A stretch of DNA of 64,000 nucleotides from Streptococcus infantis (GTDB taxonomy: Bacteria; Bacillota; Bacilli; Lactobacillales; Streptococcaceae), in NCBI RefSeq assembly GCF_000963255.1, contig NZ_JYOV01000012.1:124001-188000 (forward strand), read 5' to 3'. The position numbers and the translations under genes were made by a program. Every line of letters starts with the position of its first letter. Position 1 is the first letter of the stretch. This document shows positions 1 through 8,871 of the stretch, in pieces. The notes beneath the pieces are model-generated. The model ran no database searches. It was not told where the DNA came from and worked only from the letters and a program-made list of their open reading frames with translations.

Positions 1-215
1 GGAAATTCTTCTACTTTATCAATAACCTTCACATCTATGACAATCAATTTGAACAAGCTCAGGAATTGCTTCGTCGTGAACCTTCAAATTGCCAACCACG
101 TTTGGTCTTGAATGTACCAGACAAGACCAACTTCTTTGATATTAAAGCAGAGGATTTTGAGCTGGTTGATTATGATCCTGTGAAACCACAGTTGAAGTTT
201 GACTTGGCAATTTAA
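1..215 (+). CDS. thyA: Thymidylate synthase, C-terminal end (partial)
   Basis: The first 215 bases hold the last 70 codons of thymidylate synthase, which makes dTMP from dUMP using methylene-tetrahydrofolate. Reading starts at base 3; the 5' end lies outside the window. The stretch [10 protein letters not shown] contains the conserved H-x-Y motif that contacts the dUMP sugar, and the PRLVLN segment followed by an acidic tail is typical of the family's C-terminus. The stop is followed at once by a decayed BOX repeat and a bidirectional terminator shared with the convergent small gene. Recognition rests on family memory of the C-terminus and is firm. Confidence 0.93.
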   Translation, partial: KFFYFINNLHIYDNQFEQAQELLRREPSNCQPRLVLNVPDKTNFFDIKAEDFELVDYDPVKPQLKFDLAI

Positions 216-282
216 TACTCTCTGAAAATCTCTTCAAATCAGGCTAGATTCCTAGTTTCCTATTTTGTTTTTATTGAGTATA
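216..282. repeat. Degenerate BOX element (A and C parts only)
   Basis: The sequence opens with TACTCTCTGAAAATCTCTTC and closes with TTATTGAGTATA, which match the ends of the intact BOX copies elsewhere in the window (for example 13242-13393) with several changes. The middle, including the usual CGCCTTGCCGTA core, is missing. It looks like a decayed and internally deleted copy between thyA and its terminator. Confidence 0.55.
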
Positions 283-297
283 AAAGAATAGAAAAAA

Positions 298-327
298 AGA
301 AGTTGAGAAAAAATCTCAACTTCTTTT
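298..327. terminator. Bidirectional terminator between thyA and DUF3042 gene
   Basis: A perfect 11-bp stem (AGAAGTTGAGA with TCTCAACTTCT) has a five-base A loop. It is preceded by a run of A and followed by TTTT, so it can end transcripts from both directions, thyA from the left and the small minus-strand gene from the right. Confidence 0.85.
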
Positions 328-332
328 GTTGC

Positions 333-503
333 TTAGTGTGATACGCGACGACGTGCTGCTTTCTTACGATTTTCTTCGATGAAAGCTGCTTTTTGTTCTT
401 CTGGTTCGATCACTTTCTTTTTAACTGCGTATACTGCACCTGCAACTGCAGCGACAGTTCCTGCAATACCTGTTACAAGACCTTTAGCGAATCCTTTAGC
501 CAT
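333..503 (-). CDS. DUF3042 family small protein
   Basis: This 56-residue gene is short but clear. The product starts MAKGFAKGLVTG, has one glycine/alanine-rich membrane-spanning segment (about residues 8-27), then a KKKVIEPEEQ linker and a basic tail ending in RRRVSH. This pattern of hydrophobic helix, VIEPxE and a C-terminal N-R-K-K-A/R cluster is the signature of DUF3042 in Firmicutes, whose function is unknown. AGGAGG lies six bases upstream of the start. It is convergent with thyA and divergent from miaA. The strong ribosome binding site and family match make it a real gene; no role is inferred beyond a small membrane protein. Confidence 0.85.
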   Translation of the reverse strand: MAKGFAKGLVTGIAGTVAAVAGAVYAVKKKVIEPEEQKAAFIEENRKKAARRRVSH

Positions 504-575
504 GAGTATTCCTCCTTTAACTTATAAATCAGCCAGCTACCTCAAGAGGTCGCATTTTTCTGACTGACCTTTTTG

Positions 576-584
576 TGATATAAT
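576..584 (+). promoter_or_regulatory. Extended -10 promoter for the miaA operon
   Basis: TGA-TATAAT forms an extended -10 element about 40 bases upstream of the miaA start. No good -35 hexamer is seen, which is normal for TGn-type promoters in streptococci. Confidence 0.6.
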
Positions 585-623
585 AATAGTAACGAAAAAA
601 TGGGAATTTTTCAAGGAAAAAAG

Positions 624-1508
624 ATGAAAACAAAAATAATTGTGATTGTTGGACCGACTGCAGTTGGAAAGACAGCTCTAGCCATTGAAGTTGCTAAGCA
701 TTTTAATGGCGAAGTTGTTAGTGGAGATAGCCAACAAGTCTATCGAGGACTAGATATTGGGACAGCCAAGGCTAGTCCGGAGGAGCAGGCAACTGTCCCT
801 CATCATTTGATTGATGTGAGAGAAGTAACCGAGTCTTACTCGGCTTTTGATTTTGTTTCAGAAGCTAAGGCGGCCATTGAGGATATTCAAAGTCGTGGTA
901 AACTTGCTATTATTGCTGGTGGGACAGGACTTTATATCCAAAGCCTGCTAGAAGGATATCATTTAGGTGGAGAGACACCACATGAGGACATTTTAGCCTA
1001 TCGCGCTAGTCTAGAGCCTTTTTCGGATGAGGAGTTAGCCCATCTGGTGGATCAAGCAGGCCTTGAAATTCCCCAGTTTAATCGTCGTCGTGCTATGCGT
1101 GCCTTGGAAATTGCCCATTTTGGACAAGATTTGGAAAATCAAGAAAGTTTATATGAGCCTCTGATTATTTGCTTGGATGATGAGCGCAGTCAACTCTATG
1201 AGCGGATTAACCACCGAGTGGATTTGATGTTCGAAGCTGGACTTTTGGACGAAGCAAAGTGGCTCTTTGATCATTTTTCAAATGTGCAAGCTGCTAAAGG
1301 CATTGGCTACAAGGAACTCTTTCCCTATTTTCGAGGAGAGCAAAGTTTGGAGGAGGCTAGCGATAGTCTCAAGCAAGCGACACGCCGTTTTGCCAAGCGT
1401 CAGCTAACCTGGTTCCGTAATCGCATGCAGGTGACCTTTTATCAGATAGGAGAATCTGGTGTAAAAGAGCGAATTTTAAGCCAGATTGAGGAGTTTTTAA
1501 ATGATTGA
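624..1508 (+). CDS. miaA: tRNA dimethylallyltransferase MiaA
   Basis: MiaA transfers a dimethylallyl group to A37 of tRNAs that read UNN codons. The 294-residue product begins [17 protein letters not shown], with the Walker A loop at residues 10-17, followed by [17 protein letters not shown] (substrate site) and the [11 protein letters not shown] motif. Length fits the family. I chose the ATG at 624 over the in-frame ATG at 600 because AAGGA sits just upstream and the family starts here. It is the first gene of a tight operon; its stop overlaps the hflX start by 8 bases. Confidence 0.96.
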   Translation: MKTKIIVIVGPTAVGKTALAIEVAKHFNGEVVSGDSQQVYRGLDIGTAKASPEEQATVPHHLIDVREVTESYSAFDFVSEAKAAIEDIQSRGKLAIIAGGTGLYIQSLLEGYHLGGETPHEDILAYRASLEPFSDEELAHLVDQAGLEIPQFNRRRAMRALEIAHFGQDLENQESLYEPLIICLDDERSQLYERINHRVDLMFEAGLLDEAKWLFDHFSNVQAAKGIGYKELFPYFRGEQSLEEASDSLKQATRRFAKRQLTWFRNRMQVTFYQIGESGVKERILSQIEEFLND

Positions 1509-2739
1509 AACGGAGAAAAAAGAGGAGCGAGTCCTGCTGATTGGTGTTGAACTTCAGGGCATGGACAATTTTGACCTCTCCATGGAAGAGCTGGCGAGTC
1601 TGGCTAAGACGGCTGGTGCAGTTGTAGTCGATAGCTACAGACAAAAACGAGAAAAATACGACTCCAAGACCTTTGTAGGTTCTGGTAAGTTGGAAGAAAT
1701 TGCTCAAATGGTGGATGCAGAAGAAATCACGACTGTCATCGTCAACAACCGTCTGACACCTCGACAAAATGTCAATTTAGAGGAAGTTTTGGGTGTTAAG
1801 GTAATTGACCGTATGCAGTTGATTTTAGATATCTTTGCCATGAGAGCTCGAAGCCATGAAGGGAAGCTCCAAGTTCATCTAGCCCAACTCAAGTATCTCC
1901 TGCCTCGTCTAGTTGGTCAAGGGATTATGCTTAGCCGTCAGGCAGGGGGAATTGGCTCCCGTGGTCCAGGTGAAAGTCAGTTGGAGCTCAATCGTCGTAG
2001 TGTTCGTAACCAAATCACAGATATCGAGCGTCAGCTCAAAGTCGTTGAGAAAAATCGGGCGACTGTCAGAGAAAAACGTCTGGAGTCAAGCACCTTTAAG
2101 ATTGGTTTGATTGGCTACACCAATGCTGGTAAGTCAACCATCATGAACACTTTGACTAGCAAGACCCAGTATGAGGCAGATGAGCTCTTTGCGACTCTGG
2201 ATGCGACAACTAAAAGCATTCATCTGGGGGGCAATCTTCAGGTTACCTTGACTGACACCGTTGGGTTTATTCAAGATTTGCCGACAGAGTTGGTGTCAAG
2301 TTTCAAGTCTACCTTGGAAGAAAGCAAGCATGTAGACCTCTTGGTTCATGTTATCGATGCCAGCAATCCTTACCATGAGGAACATGAAAAAACGGTCCTG
2401 TCTATCATGAAAGACTTGGACATGGAGGATATTCCTCGCCTAACCCTTTATAATAAAGCGGATTTGGTGGAGGATTTCACGCCTACCCAAACGCCGTATG
2501 CACTGATTTCTGCCAAATCTGAGAATAGTCGAGAACAGTTGCAGGCTTTATTGCTAGATAAGATCAAGGAAATTTTTGAACCCTTTACTTTGCGCGTGCC
2601 TTTTTCTAAGTCTTACAAGATTCATGATTTAGAAAGTGTTGCGATTCTTGAAGAACGGGACTACCAAGATGACGGTGAAGTCATCACAGGCTACATTTCT
2701 GAGAAAAATAAATGGAGATTAGAAGAATTTTATGACTGA
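1501..2739 (+). CDS. hflX: Ribosome-associated GTPase HflX
   Basis: HflX is a GTPase that binds the large ribosomal subunit and helps rescue or split stalled ribosomes. The 412-residue product has the N-terminal HflX domain ([11 protein letters not shown] near residue 58; [29 protein letters not shown]) and then a G domain with GYTNAGKS at 205-212, DTVGF from 252 and NKAD from 318. It overlaps miaA by 8 bases and the next gene by 8 bases, which suggests translational coupling through the operon. The miaA-hflX pairing is widespread in bacteria. Confidence 0.95.
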   Translation: MIETEKKEERVLLIGVELQGMDNFDLSMEELASLAKTAGAVVVDSYRQKREKYDSKTFVGSGKLEEIAQMVDAEEITTVIVNNRLTPRQNVNLEEVLGVKVIDRMQLILDIFAMRARSHEGKLQVHLAQLKYLLPRLVGQGIMLSRQAGGIGSRGPGESQLELNRRSVRNQITDIERQLKVVEKNRATVREKRLESSTFKIGLIGYTNAGKSTIMNTLTSKTQYEADELFATLDATTKSIHLGGNLQVTLTDTVGFIQDLPTELVSSFKSTLEESKHVDLLVHVIDASNPYHEEHEKTVLSIMKDLDMEDIPRLTLYNKADLVEDFTPTQTPYALISAKSENSREQLQALLLDKIKEIFEPFTLRVPFSKSYKIHDLESVAILEERDYQDDGEVITGYISEKNKWRLEEFYD

Positions 2740-3355
2740 TATCAAATCATTAGCTCTCAAGTATGGTGGCTATACGAGTTTAGACAAGGTATATCTAGAT
2801 CAGCTTTTAGCTGGTAGGTCTGAAGAGGAGCAACTAGCTCTAATCACACCTCCACCTAGCGTGGTTAATGCCTACTTTGCAGAACTCTACCAGAAAAAAA
2901 GTCCTCAAGCTGCGACGGATTATTTTGCAGAAGTCAGCCAGGAACTGAACCTCTACAATGCTGAGCCAAGTTTCACGGAAGAAAGCAAACCCTTTATTCG
3001 TCTGAATCTGTCAGGCAAATCTTTTGGTTTTTGCTATGAGAAAGAAGGTCTGGGTCGGATTTTCTCAGAAACTGAGGAAACAATCACAGCTGACTTGCTT
3101 TTTGAAATTGCGCAAATTTTCCCCCATCAGCTAGTTTTTGAGGAGTCTGGGAAAATTTACATGAAGGCAATCGGAGAAGAGGAAGTTGTTAACGTGGAAA
3201 ATCTTACAGCTTTGACAGATTTGGAAAGCTTGGCAGATGGTCGCAAGCGTCTCAAAGGCTATAGTCAAGAAGATTTATTACAAGAAGCTAAAGCCTATAC
3301 TGGTAAGCTTTATTATCGCTCAGAAAACCGCACCGCTATGTTATATATTGATTAA
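2732..3355 (+). CDS. Conserved hypothetical protein in the miaA-rnz operon
   Basis: A 207-residue soluble protein I do not recognise by function. It has no signal peptide or membrane segment. The N-terminus ([20 protein letters not shown]) is followed by a proline patch ITPPPSVV and an alpha/beta-looking body. I recall similar proteins at this operon position in other streptococci, with no secure function. The start overlaps hflX by 8 bases and the stop is 14 bases before rnz, so it is co-transcribed with RNA-processing and GTPase genes. No catalytic motif stands out. Confidence 0.8.
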   Translation: MTDIKSLALKYGGYTSLDKVYLDQLLAGRSEEEQLALITPPPSVVNAYFAELYQKKSPQAATDYFAEVSQELNLYNAEPSFTEESKPFIRLNLSGKSFGFCYEKEGLGRIFSETEETITADLLFEIAQIFPHQLVFEESGKIYMKAIGEEEVVNVENLTALTDLESLADGRKRLKGYSQEDLLQEAKAYTGKLYYRSENRTAMLYID

Positions 3356-3369
3356 TTAGAAAGTATCGA

Positions 3370-4299
3370 ATGGATATTCAATTTTTAGGAACGGGGGCTG
3401 GTCAGCCCTCTAAAGCCCGCAACGTTTCAAGTCTCGCCCTGAAACTCTTGGATGAGATTAACGAAGTTTGGCTCTTTGACTGTGGCGAAGGAACGCAAAA
3501 TCGCATTCTGGAAACCACGATTCGACCACGAAAAATCAGCAAAATCTTTATCACCCACTTACACGGAGACCATATCTTTGGCTTGCCAGGATTTCTTTCA
3601 AGTCGCGCTTTTCAAGCCAATGAAGAGCAGACAGATTTGGAAATCTATGGTCCCCAAGGTATTAAGTCATTTGTCTTGACTAGTTTACGTGTCTCTGGTT
3701 CTCGTCTACCCTATAAGATTCATTTTCATGAATTTGACCAAGATTCTCTTGGGAAAATCCTTGAAACGGATAAGTTTACTGTATATGCGGAAGAGTTGGA
3801 TCACACTATTTTCTGTGTCGGCTATCGTATCATGCAAAAGGACCTAGAAGGGACCTTGGATGCTGAGAAACTCAAGGCTGCTGGTGTCCCATTCGGCCCT
3901 CTTTTTGGAAAAATTAAAAACGGTCAGGATGTCGTCTTAGAAGACGGCACCGAGATTAAGGCAGCAGATTATATTTCAGCACCGCGACCTGGTAAGATTA
4001 TTACCATTTTGGGAGATACTCGAAAAACAGATGCTAGTGTGCGTCTTGGAGTCAATGCAGATGTTCTTGTCCATGAGTCCACTTATGGCAAGGGTGATGA
4101 GAAGATTGCCCGCAACCACGGTCACTCAACTAATATGCAGGCTGCACAAGTAGCGGCAGAAGCAGGAGCCAAACGACTTTTGCTCAACCATATCAGTGCA
4201 CGCTTCCTTTCAAAAGACATTAGCCAGCTCAAGAAAGATGCGGCAACAATTTTTGAAAATGTCCATGTGGTTAAAGACCTAGAAGAAGTGGAAATCTAG
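3370..4299 (+). CDS. rnz: Ribonuclease Z
   Basis: RNase Z removes the 3' trailer from tRNA precursors that lack an encoded CCA. The 309-residue product is a metallo-beta-lactamase fold protein: it starts [15 protein letters not shown], has FDCGEGTQ, and the zinc motif H63-L-H65-G-D67-H68. Later it has ILGDTR, VHESTYG and NHISARF, all typical of the short bacterial form. It sits in the miaA-hflX operon, so two tRNA-maturation enzymes are made from one transcript. Confidence 0.95.
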   Translation: MDIQFLGTGAGQPSKARNVSSLALKLLDEINEVWLFDCGEGTQNRILETTIRPRKISKIFITHLHGDHIFGLPGFLSSRAFQANEEQTDLEIYGPQGIKSFVLTSLRVSGSRLPYKIHFHEFDQDSLGKILETDKFTVYAEELDHTIFCVGYRIMQKDLEGTLDAEKLKAAGVPFGPLFGKIKNGQDVVLEDGTEIKAADYISAPRPGKIITILGDTRKTDASVRLGVNADVLVHESTYGKGDEKIARNHGHSTNMQAAQVAAEAGAKRLLLNHISARFLSKDISQLKKDAATIFENVHVVKDLEEVEI

Positions 4300-4319
4300 G
4301 ATCTCGAGAAAGGATAAAT

Positions 4320-5075
4320 ATGTCTACGATTCTCATTACGGGTGCTAGTGGTGGTCTAGCTCAAGAAATGGTCAAACTCTTGCCCAATGATCAATTGATT
4401 TTGCTGGGTAGAAATAGAGAAAAATTAGCTCAACTATACGGAAATCATCTACATGCAGAATTGGTCGAGATAGATATTACAGATGATCAAGCACTTCAAG
4501 TTCTTATAACGGAACTCTACCAGCGCTATGGCAAGATTGATGTTTTAATTAACAACGCTGGCTACGGGATTTTTGATGAATTTGACAAGATTTCTGATCA
4601 AGATATTCATCAGATGTTTGAGGTTAATACCTTTGCTCTCATGAATCTGTCTCGTTTGGTTGGAACTCTTATGAAGGAGACTCGAAAAGGACATATCATC
4701 AATATCGTTAGCATGGCAGGATTGATAGCGACTAGCAAGTCCAGTCTCTACTCAGCGACCAAATTTGCGGCCATCGGTTTTTCAAATGCTTTACGGCTTG
4801 AACTCATGCCTTATGGTGTCTATGTGACAACGGTCAATCCAGGTCCGATTCGTACAGGATTTTTTGACCAAGCTGACCCAGACGGCAGTTATCTAAAATC
4901 GGTTGACCGTTTCCTACTCGAGCCAGATGCAGTAGCTAGAAAGATTGTCAAAACCATAGGAAAAAACAAGCGGGAACTCAATCTTCCAATCCTGCTCAAT
5001 CTAGCCCATAAGTTTTACACCTTCTTTCCCAAGTTGGCAGATAAGTTAGCTGGGGAAACCTTTAATTTTAAGTGA
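4320..5075 (+). CDS. Short-chain dehydrogenase/reductase
   Basis: A classical SDR oxidoreductase of 251 residues. The Rossmann motif TGASGG (7-12), NNAG, and the catalytic set S131, Y144 and K148 (YSATK) are all present, and PGPI follows. An early basic position (LLGRNREKL) suggests NADP(H) preference, which is inference. The substrate is unknown; it resembles the DltE/YqjQ type of SDR. An AGAAAGGAT ribosome binding site precedes the start. It is the last gene of the miaA operon. In the pneumococcal order I remember, recJ comes next, but here the accessory block begins instead. Confidence 0.9.
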   Translation: MSTILITGASGGLAQEMVKLLPNDQLILLGRNREKLAQLYGNHLHAELVEIDITDDQALQVLITELYQRYGKIDVLINNAGYGIFDEFDKISDQDIHQMFEVNTFALMNLSRLVGTLMKETRKGHIINIVSMAGLIATSKSSLYSATKFAAIGFSNALRLELMPYGVYVTTVNPGPIRTGFFDQADPDGSYLKSVDRFLLEPDAVARKIVKTIGKNKRELNLPILLNLAHKFYTFFPKLADKLAGETFNFK

Positions 5076-5277
5076 TGAAGCTGTTCCCTTGAGGAATGGC
5101 TTTTTACTTTAATTAGGAGGAGTTGTACATCAAAAATAATCCCTGAAAATACTGGTAGTTTATCTCTATTGGATAGTTTTGGAGTATAATTGAGATAAGA
5201 AAGGTCATTAGAAAAATGAAGTCCCAAACCAGCTAACTTACCCTAGATAATGACCTATGTATAGTCGGAGGTCGACA

Positions 5278-5847
5278 ATGGAATTATTGACAATTGACCA
5301 AATCATTTCCCTAACCCAAGTAGAAACACAAGGGCTGGACCCTGAGATAAGAGAAGGGATTGTCCTTAATAAAACAGATTTGCCAGTGTCTGAACTGGAC
5401 CGTTTGAAAAGACAACTTCAAATCCAAGATTTGGATCCGATTTTTAGGAAGTATATTCTGGCCTATAACTGGGGGCAGATAGGTTTTTTAAGTTACCAGT
5501 TTGGATATGGGGACGGCACTAGTCTTACTTGGCTGATCAATCGCAATTTGGAATACCATGATTACTCAACTCTACAAGAAAGCAGCTTGATCATTATCGC
5601 AAATGGAGATCCCTACACTATTTTGCTGGATTGTCAATCTGGGGCGGTCTATGCTGTTGATGCAGAGATGACCTATGATGAAAAAATACGGCTGTCACCA
5701 GATTTTCTAGCATTTATTAGAGCTATGGGAACGGCTCAATCTGCAGTTTGGACGGGTTGTGAAAGTGACTTCATCCACTTGATGACTAGAATAGGCCATG
5801 CGTCCAGTTTGATATTCTGGCAGAGTCTGGTCGGATTTTATGATTGA
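5278..5847 (+). CDS. SUKH (SMI1/KNR4)-like protein, probable immunity protein
   Basis: A 189-residue soluble protein. The start at 5278 is set by GGAGG eight bases upstream. The C-terminal half contains IIIANGDPYTILLDC, then GAVYAVD and a closing LSPDFLAFIRAMG. This is the usual SUKH pattern: a strand with a G-D turn, a V-Y-x-x-D strand and a final helix that starts with SF/DF-LxF. SUKH proteins are mostly immunity proteins against polymorphic toxins. It is the first gene of a run of similar proteins. The 200 bases upstream contain a TATAAT at 5185-5190 and a short inverted repeat (GGTCATTA...TAATGACC). The family assignment is moderately sure; the target is unknown. Confidence 0.65.
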   Translation: MELLTIDQIISLTQVETQGLDPEIREGIVLNKTDLPVSELDRLKRQLQIQDLDPIFRKYILAYNWGQIGFLSYQFGYGDGTSLTWLINRNLEYHDYSTLQESSLIIIANGDPYTILLDCQSGAVYAVDAEMTYDEKIRLSPDFLAFIRAMGTAQSAVWTGCESDFIHLMTRIGHASSLIFWQSLVGFYD

Positions 5848-5865
5848 AAATAGAAGGAGCAGGTT

Positions 5866-6303
5866 ATGGAATTTATAGTAGCTGAGGAAGGAATTCCTCA
5901 AAATATCGGATGTCAGGGAGCCTTGATTGCCTATTATGGCAGTGAGATAGAATTTCATTATGAGACCGTACCGCCGCACGGGGATGAGATTTTTTCTGCC
6001 AAGTTGCCTTTGTTAGAACTTGAACTGCCCTTTTGGATCTATGGGAGAAATCTCATATTTTTAGACGCTTACTACCTTTTAGCTGAAACTGTTAAGAAAG
6101 GAACGTGGGATCCCATAACCAGTATACTCATCAACATTCATATGGGGAAATACGCCAGCCTAGACCACTGGTACAATAATATATATATTGAGCAAGACGT
6201 TCTTGAGTTGAAAAATGATTATGATGGACAAGTCCTGACTTTGAAAACTGTTGACAATCTTCATTGGCTTGCCCTAGACGCTGTACCAGAAGAAAGGAAC
6301 TAA
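5866..6303 (+). CDS. Hypothetical protein in immunity cluster
   Basis: A 145-residue acidic protein I do not recognise. It has no signal peptide or membrane helix; it is rich in aromatic residues and predicted strands (for example WIYGRNLIFLDAYYLL). GAAGGAG precedes the ATG. It starts 18 bases after the SUKH gene and ends 2 bases before the ankyrin gene, so the three are likely co-transcribed. By position it may also be an immunity protein, but nothing in the sequence proves that. Confidence 0.7.
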   Translation: MEFIVAEEGIPQNIGCQGALIAYYGSEIEFHYETVPPHGDEIFSAKLPLLELELPFWIYGRNLIFLDAYYLLAETVKKGTWDPITSILINIHMGKYASLDHWYNNIYIEQDVLELKNDYDGQVLTLKTVDNLHWLALDAVPEERN

Positions 6304-6305
6304 AA

Positions 6306-7370
6306 ATGGCAAAGAAAAGAGTAACTTTACCCAAAGATTTTAACGAACTACTAACTGACGGCAATATTGACCAATTAAAGGCCGTGTATGACAAGTGTGA
6401 GCTAACTGCCCATAACGGGAGATATAGTTTAAGTACGGCTCTGCATTTTGGTGGGGTTCCTGATGAGCTGGTTATATGGCTTGTCGACCAGGGCTTAGAT
6501 ATTAATATCCCTGATTATTATGGAGCGACTCCTTTGTATCGTCAGGCAACCATGGGGAGAGATACTGTAAAACTCTTGCTTGAATTGGGAGCAGATATTG
6601 AAAAAAGCAATACTTATGGAAATACACCTCTACACATGGCAGCTGAGTTTTTTCATCCTAAGACCGTTGCGCTTCTTTTAGAAAAGGGAGCAAATGTCAA
6701 CCCTAAAAATGATAGGGGACAAACTCCACTAGACTCAGTTCTCACTGTCTGTCGGGGAATCTATATTGCCCAAACAGCTGAAATCGCCACAATGCTGCTG
6801 GATGCTGGTGCTAAAAAAACGCCTGCTATGAAAGAAAAGGTCGAAAATATCGGTAAGGATTTTGAATTTCATAGAGAAGGAATCAATCCTGACTATCTAG
6901 AAGCAGCAGATAAAGGTTTAGCCAAACTTTACGGTTTGTTTGATGTCAAGCCAGTAGCCAAACGAATAAGCCATGATGGAGTTTCTCCGATTCTCGTAAA
7001 AGAAGGAACTTGGGAGGAGCAATATGAGGAACTTTGGTCCTTCTTAATCTCTTCAAGTGGCGCAGCAAAAACTATTCAGGGAGAAGTTATCCGTATCCCA
7101 GGTCGAGTTCGAGATGAACTGGATCGCAATGGTGGGGCCAACTGGGACAGGGACTATAGAAAAATGCTTCAGGCTCTCCCTCAATACTTGTCTCTGGGAA
7201 ATCCCCTTTCAGACCAAGAATTGGAAGAAAGCAAGCAAGTCATTACGCAAATCCATAGCAAAGAAAGCGATGATGAAGCTATTCTAGACCGTTTATGTCA
7301 GCTAGCTATTGCTTGGATTAAGCAAAATCCTGAACCCCTTCTCCTAGAAAAAACAAGTTATAAGCGGTAA
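6306..7370 (+). CDS. Ankyrin repeat protein
   Basis: A 354-residue protein. The start at 6306 is supported by GAAAGGAAC just upstream; an in-frame TTG 42 bases earlier lies inside the previous gene. The N-terminal half holds about four ankyrin repeats: units around YGATPLYRQA, YGNTPLHMAA and RGQTPLDSV, each followed by a VKLLLELGAD-type helix. The C-terminal ~170 residues (from about VENIGKDF) form a separate region I do not recognise. Ankyrin proteins are frequent in bacterial polyimmunity loci, which fits the SUKH neighbours. A role as protein-binding immunity factor is inference. Confidence 0.85.
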   Translation: MAKKRVTLPKDFNELLTDGNIDQLKAVYDKCELTAHNGRYSLSTALHFGGVPDELVIWLVDQGLDINIPDYYGATPLYRQATMGRDTVKLLLELGADIEKSNTYGNTPLHMAAEFFHPKTVALLLEKGANVNPKNDRGQTPLDSVLTVCRGIYIAQTAEIATMLLDAGAKKTPAMKEKVENIGKDFEFHREGINPDYLEAADKGLAKLYGLFDVKPVAKRISHDGVSPILVKEGTWEEQYEELWSFLISSSGAAKTIQGEVIRIPGRVRDELDRNGGANWDRDYRKMLQALPQYLSLGNPLSDQELEESKQVITQIHSKESDDEAILDRLCQLAIAWIKQNPEPLLLEKTSYKR

Positions 7371-7411
7371 AAAGCATTGGAAGACAGATAAAATAAAGAA
7401 ATCATGGTGAA

Positions 7412-8002
7412 ATGATGCAACTAATTGACCAAGTTAAAAAAATAGAAACTTATATTTGTGAGTATTTTGAAGACTGGGATTTGGATGATCCTGTGGAAGA
7501 GGAATACCTGGCTGATTATCAGAATATTTCTGGTACTTCCGAGGAAGAGCTTCAAGCCTTTGAGGAAAGATTTGGTATTCGTCTACCTAGTGACTTCAAA
7601 GCGCTTTATAACTACAAAAATGGGAGTAAATACTTCTCTATTTTACCTTGTGTGATTGACCAGAGAGAGCTGCCTTTTTCTCTAATGAGTTTGCAGGAAA
7701 TGGAAAGTTGTAAAAAATACTTTCAAAATAGAGATGCTCTGTTAACAGAATTTCCCGACTATTTTTCTAGTCAAGACCTGGAAAATATGCGTGATAGTAG
7801 AATAAAACCCTATCTTTTTAATAAAAAATGGCTTCCTTTTGCCCAGTATTGTGACTCTTGTTATCTTATGCTGGATTTTGATCCAGACCGAGAGGGGCAG
7901 GAAGGGCAGATTATTTGCTACATCCATGATCCTGATGAAATTATCTATGTAGCAGAAAGTCTTACGGAGTTGATTGAAGGGATAGTGGATGAGATCAAAT
8001 GA
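7412..8002 (+). CDS. SMI1/KNR4 (SUKH-1) family protein
   Basis: A 196-residue SUKH protein. The diagnostic segment is EEELQAFEERFGIRLPSDFK followed by ALYNYKNG, the classic helix-turn that begins the SMI1/KNR4 domain; the body ends with GQIICYIHDPDEIIYVAESL and a final helix. Such proteins act in the cytoplasm as immunity factors for nuclease or deaminase toxins. The ribosome binding site is weak (GGTGA), so either ATG 7412 or 7415 may be used. The stop overlaps the next start (ATGA at 7999), which indicates coupled translation. Confidence 0.85.
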   Translation: MMQLIDQVKKIETYICEYFEDWDLDDPVEEEYLADYQNISGTSEEELQAFEERFGIRLPSDFKALYNYKNGSKYFSILPCVIDQRELPFSLMSLQEMESCKKYFQNRDALLTEFPDYFSSQDLENMRDSRIKPYLFNKKWLPFAQYCDSCYLMLDFDPDREGQEGQIICYIHDPDEIIYVAESLTELIEGIVDEIK

Positions 8003-8748
8003 ATGGACAAATGTATCAGATAGCCTGTATCGTGGCAGCAGCTAGGAAGGCTTTAAAAACTAATCAGGCAATCTTGTATCATCCTGACCAATATATCAAT
8101 AAGATTTGCTTTCAAATTTTGCCGTCAGAAAAGGGGGAAGTTATAGAACTATCTGTATCTGATTGGTTTGAAAATCTTAAGGAAAAAGGTTTGAAGGACT
8201 TAAAATTATTTTGCCCTATCTCAGTAAATGACAGAGGTATTTTAGGTTTCTCCAATACGACACAGAGTTCAATTCTCTGTTTTTATAAAGATGGGAAGGC
8301 AAGTTATTTCCTACCAAATTGGGACGTTGCTTCCCCAGGAAGGGGCTGGGATGTTACCTACACCGAGTATGAATGGGAAAGGTCTTCTCAAGATATTCCC
8401 CACTATGAAAATAATATGGAAGAATTTAAGGACATATTGGCTCGTATAGAAGATCTAGCAAATAAAATTGAATGTGAGAACTTTGCAAAAGTCTTTCACT
8501 CTGCTAGAAACCATTTACTTACCCTTGATGCTACTAAGGTGCTGGCGGAGCCTCAAATTCCGCCACAAAATCAAAATATATTTAGAGTTGCAAGTGCAGC
8601 GGATGTTTTTGGAGGAATGGGCTCCTGGAATGATGAACCTGGATGGCTGGTACAAGATAAGGGACTGGGTCAAGTGTACGATGAACTTTCGGATCAGTTG
8701 CTAAGAAATATTCGATTAGCCATTCTATTTGCCATCAATGAATGGTGA
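7999..8748 (+). CDS. Hypothetical protein coupled to SUKH gene
   Basis: A 249-residue soluble protein I do not recognise. Its start overlaps the upstream SUKH stop by 4 bases (ATGA). It contains several aromatic/glycine segments (SYFLPNWDVASPGRGWDVTY; FGGMGSWNDEPGW), which look like a compact alpha/beta fold. No catalytic motif or secretion signal is evident. Coupling to a SUKH gene suggests it belongs to the same immunity function, or could be a small effector-related protein; neither is shown. A BOX element follows directly. Confidence 0.7.
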   Translation: MNGQMYQIACIVAAARKALKTNQAILYHPDQYINKICFQILPSEKGEVIELSVSDWFENLKEKGLKDLKLFCPISVNDRGILGFSNTTQSSILCFYKDGKASYFLPNWDVASPGRGWDVTYTEYEWERSSQDIPHYENNMEEFKDILARIEDLANKIECENFAKVFHSARNHLLTLDATKVLAEPQIPPQNQNIFRVASAADVFGGMGSWNDEPGWLVQDKGLGQVYDELSDQLLRNIRLAILFAINEW

Positions 8749-8753
8749 TTGTT

Positions 8754-8859
8754 TATACTCTTCAAAAATCAAATTCAAACCACGTCAGCTTCGCCTTGCC
8801 GTACTCGAGTACAGCTTTGGCTAGCTTCCTAGTTTGCTCTTTGATTTTCATTGAGTATT
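8754..8859. repeat. BOX element, boxA-boxC (no boxB)
   Basis: It begins TATACTCTTCAAAAATC, contains CACGTCAGCTTCGCCTTGCC and ends TTTGATTTTCATTGAGTATT. The internal boxB unit is absent. The element ends only two bases before the AGGAGG of the next gene, so it forms that gene's 5' leader, and it splits the immunity cluster in two. Confidence 0.92.
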
Positions 8860-8871
8860 AGGAGGAAGAAA

